Below the pieces are notes generated by a model, which saw nothing but the letters and a program-made list of their open reading frames with translations, was not told the origin of the DNA and ran no database searches. A stretch of 7,084 bases of DNA from Flavobacterium psychrophilum. Lineage in GTDB: Bacteria; Bacteroidota; Bacteroidia; Flavobacteriales; Flavobacteriaceae. Location: contig CAMCTL010000162.1 in NCBI GenBank assembly GCA_945878515.1, positions 1 to 7,084 of the forward strand, in the 5' to 3' direction. Position numbers and translations under genes: made by a program. Numbering within the stretch: position 1 is the stretch's first letter; each line of letters begins with the position of its first letter. Below, in pieces: positions 4,940 to 7,084 of this stretch.

Positions 4940-6055
4940 ATGAAAAAAGATTTTTACGAAATACTTGGTATTACCAAAAATGCTGATGCTGCCGAAATAA
5001 AAAAGGCATACAGAAAAAAAGCATTAGAGTTTCACCCTGACAAAAACCCTGGAAATGCTGCTGCAGAAGAAAGTTTTAAAGCGGCTGCCGAAGCTTATGA
5101 AGTGTTGAGTGATCCACAGAAAAAAGCAAAATATGATCAATATGGTCACCAAGCTTTTGATGGTGGAGGAGGCTATAGTGGCGGCGGTCATGGCGGCATG
5201 AATATGGACGATATTTTCAGTCAGTTTGGAGATATTTTTGGCGGTGGCTTTGGAGGCGGTGGCTTCGGTGGCGGAGGTGGAGTCCGTCGTGCAAAAGGCA
5301 GTAATCTTAGAATTAAGGTTAAATTGACTCTTGACGAAATTGCTAACGGAGTTGAGAAAAAGGTTAAAGTAAAACGAAAAATCCAAGCGAAGGGTGTTTC
5401 ATATAAAACCTGTTCTACTTGTAACGGTCAGGGTCAAGTTATGAGAGTTACTAATACAATTCTAGGAAGAATGCAATCTGCGTCAACTTGCCCTACATGT
5501 AGTGGTTCGGGTCAAATCTTAGACAAGAAACCATCCGAAGCGGATTCTCAGGGAATGGTTTTAGAAGACGAAACAGTTAGTATAAAAATTCCCGCAGGTG
5601 TTGTGGACGGAATGCAATTAAAAGTTTCCAATAAAGGAAACGATGCTCCTGGAAATAGTGTTCCTGGAGATTTAATTGTAGCAATTGAAGAAGTTGAGCA
5701 CGAATTTCTGAAACGTGAAGGTGAAAATTTGCATTTCGATTTATACATCAGTTTCTCTGAAGCAGTTCTTGGAATTTCAAAAGATATTTCGGCTATCAAC
5801 GGAAAAGTCAGAATCAAACTCGACGAGGGTATTCAATCTGGAAAAATCCTAAGATTGAAAGGAAAAGGAATTCCAAACATCAATGGTTATGGGACTGGAG
5901 ACTTACTCGTTCATGTGAATGTTTGGACACCAAAAACACTTAATAAAGAACAAAAATATTTTTTCGAAAACAATCTCGACAACGATAATTTTGCTCCAAA
6001 TCCTGAAAAAAGTGACAAATCATTTTTCGAAAAGGTGAAAGATATGTTTTCATAA
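4940..6055 (+). CDS. dnaJ: DnaJ, Hsp40 co-chaperone with a reduced zinc finger
   Basis: DnaJ delivers unfolded clients to DnaK and stimulates its ATPase. The product is 371 residues. The J domain covers about 1-69 with the essential HPD at 32-34. A glycine/phenylalanine-rich linker covers about 74-114 and includes the DIF motif (DDIFSQFGDIFGG). The zinc region holds only two CxxCxGxG motifs, CSTCNGQG (158-165) and CPTCSGSG (184-191), where standard DnaJ has four. The spacing and the intervening TNTILGRMQ resemble motifs 2 and 3, that is, zinc centre II. The client-binding beta-domains follow (about 210-345, with KIPAGVVDGMQLKVSNKGN and GKILRLKGKGIP), then the C-terminal dimerisation segment. 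I chose Met at 4940 because MKKDFYEILG is the canonical DnaJ start; the ATG at 4910 would add ten atypical residues. It lies 179 bases after grpE and is followed by a terminator. Confidence 0.97.
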   Translation: MKKDFYEILGITKNADAAEIKKAYRKKALEFHPDKNPGNAAAEESFKAAAEAYEVLSDPQKKAKYDQYGHQAFDGGGGYSGGGHGGMNMDDIFSQFGDIFGGGFGGGGFGGGGGVRRAKGSNLRIKVKLTLDEIANGVEKKVKVKRKIQAKGVSYKTCSTCNGQGQVMRVTNTILGRMQSASTCPTCSGSGQILDKKPSEADSQGMVLEDETVSIKIPAGVVDGMQLKVSNKGNDAPGNSVPGDLIVAIEEVEHEFLKREGENLHFDLYISFSEAVLGISKDISAINGKVRIKLDEGIQSGKILRLKGKGIPNINGYGTGDLLVHVNVWTPKTLNKEQKYFFENNLDNDNFAPNPEKSDKSFFEKVKDMFS

Positions 6056-6072
6056 TATTCAAATAATAAAAA

Positions 6073-6112
6073 TTTTCCCATTCTTGCAAATTCAAGGATG
6101 GGATTTTTTGTT
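6073..6112 (+). terminator. Rho-independent terminator after dnaJ
   Basis: CCCATTCTTG (6077-6086) pairs with CAAGGATGGG (6093-6102) through ten positions with one T-G wobble, around a 6-base loop (CAAATT). A T-rich tail (ATTTTTTGTTT) follows. It ends the grpE-dnaJ unit 22 bases after the dnaJ stop and separates it from the ABC transporter gene. Confidence 0.9.
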
Positions 6113-6169
6113 TAATTTAAAACCTTTATAAGTTAGATTTTTCTATTTTTACCAAAACCAAAAGCTGAT

Positions 6170-7084
6170 ATGAGTACTTTACTCGAAGTAAATAATGTTG
6201 TGAAAAAATATGGCGATTTCGTTGCCCTAAACCAAGTTTCTCTGTCCGTTCCCAAAGGAAGTATTTATGGGCTTTTAGGTCCAAATGGTGCCGGAAAAAC
6301 ATCGCTGATCCGAATTATCAACCAAATTACAATGCCGGATAGTGGTGAGGTTATTCTAGATGGCGAAAAACTAAGCCCAAAACACATTCAGCACATAGGC
6401 TATTTACCCGAAGAACGAGGTTTGTATAAATCGATGAAAGTGGGCGAACAATGTTTGTATCTAGCTCAAATGAAAGGACTTTCGAAAGCACAAGCCAAAG
6501 AACAATTGGAATATTGGTTCGAAAAATTGGAGATTCAAGGATGGTGGAACAAAAAAATAGAAGAGCTTTCTAAAGGTATGGCGCAAAAAGTACAGTTTGT
6601 GGTATGCGTTTTACACAAACCCAAGTTGTTGATTTTTGATGAGCCTTTCTCTGGTTTCGATCCGGTAAATGCCAACGTAATTAAGCAAGAAATTCTGGAG
6701 TTACAAAAGCAAGGTTCAACCATAATTTTCTCTACTCATCGCATGGAAAGTGTCGAAGAGTTGTGCGACCATATTGCCCTAATTCACAAATCGAACAAAC
6801 TAATTGAAGGGAAATTAGATGAAGTAAAACAAAAATTCCGAACCAATAGTTTTGAAGTCGGCATTTTATCAGATAATGTCGAAGGGCTGATGTATGATTT
6901 AACGCAAAAATTCACGCTGGCGCAAACGAATTTCAAATCACTGAACAACGAACTAAAACTCGAAGTTCAACTAGGAAATGCATTGCCTAACGAATTGTTA
7001 AACGTACTAACACAAAGGGGTCAAGTAACTCATTTTATGGAAAAAATCCCAAGCGTTACCGATATTTTCATACAGGCAGTAAGT
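6170..7084 (+). CDS. ABC-2 type transporter ATP-binding protein, C-terminus cut by window edge
   Basis: The frame is open from the ATG at 6170 to the right edge (305 codons, no stop), and the length suggests that only a few residues are missing. It hydrolyses ATP to drive an ABC exporter. Walker A GPNGAGKT is at 37-44. The Q-loop region reads YLPEERGLY (78-86), with Glu where Gln is usual, as is common in the NatA-like group. The signature is LSKGM (133-137), a variant of LSGGQ. Walker B LLIFDEP is at 153-159, the D-loop SGFD at 161-164 and the switch His at 190. The region after about 220 resembles the DUF4162 C-terminal extension of these ATPases. A membrane permease gene is expected just beyond the window. 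No N-terminal signal is present, so the subunit is cytoplasmic. The upstream terminator and a weak TATTTTTA box near 6144 suggest separate transcription from dnaJ. The substrate cannot be deduced. Confidence 0.94.
   Translation, partial: MSTLLEVNNVVKKYGDFVALNQVSLSVPKGSIYGLLGPNGAGKTSLIRIINQITMPDSGEVILDGEKLSPKHIQHIGYLPEERGLYKSMKVGEQCLYLAQMKGLSKAQAKEQLEYWFEKLEIQGWWNKKIEELSKGMAQKVQFVVCVLHKPKLLIFDEPFSGFDPVNANVIKQEILELQKQGSTIIFSTHRMESVEELCDHIALIHKSNKLIEGKLDEVKQKFRTNSFEVGILSDNVEGLMYDLTQKFTLAQTNFKSLNNELKLEVQLGNALPNELLNVLTQRGQVTHFMEKIPSVTDIFIQAVS

Noticed and set aside
5161..5290. Glycine-codon repeats in dnaJ as a mobile or regulatory repeat
   Set aside because: They encode the normal glycine/phenylalanine linker of DnaJ; the DNA repetition follows from the protein composition.
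5024..5817. Minus-strand open frames within dnaJ
   Set aside because: They lie antisense to the conserved dnaJ coding sequence and look like composition shadows, rich in serine and threonine without domain features.

Overview
The window looks like a chromosomal segment from a member of the Bacteroidota, most likely a Flavobacterium-like species. The DNA is AT-rich, leaders are A-rich with weak or no Shine-Dalgarno sequences, and possible -7 elements of the TAnnTTTG type are present. The proteins (PspC/PadR/GIN cluster, flavobacterial-style GrpE and a shortened-finger DnaJ) read like that lineage. This placement comes from recognising protein families by eye, not from a search.

Left half (1-3161, all on the minus strand, read right to left). 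A DUF4870 membrane protein is followed by a small secreted protein of unknown function, a PadR-family regulator, a 573-residue PspC-domain membrane protein and a GIN-domain (DUF2807) lipoprotein cut by the window edge. The last three genes are separated by only 2 bases each, so they almost certainly form one translationally coupled unit: regulator, envelope-stress-type membrane protein, and cell-envelope lipoprotein. The two genes upstream are spaced more loosely (67 and 58 bases). The 67-base gap is almost entirely a perfect 9-bp tandem repeat (6.3 copies) ending 5 bases before the next start codon. Short exact pieces of the same repeat occur in the other gap.

Centre (3162-4160). A divergent AT-rich promoter region separates the left operon from a plus-strand DUF4442 hotdog-fold protein, which ends at a strong hairpin terminator. 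About 250 bases of non-coding DNA follow, holding a well-matched sigma-54 type -24/-12 promoter just ahead of grpE.

Right half (4161-7084, plus strand). grpE and dnaJ encode the nucleotide-exchange factor and J-domain co-chaperone of the DnaK Hsp70 system. They are separated by 179 bases with nested inverted repeats. DnaJ keeps only two of the four usual CxxCxGxG zinc motifs. A terminator closes this unit, and an ABC-2 type exporter ATPase begins after it and runs off the right edge.

No RNA genes, CRISPR arrays, insertion sequences or phage genes were seen. The points most worth following are the 9-bp repeat at a translation start, the sigma-54-like promoter on a chaperone operon, the half zinc finger of DnaJ, and the PadR-PspC-GIN module.
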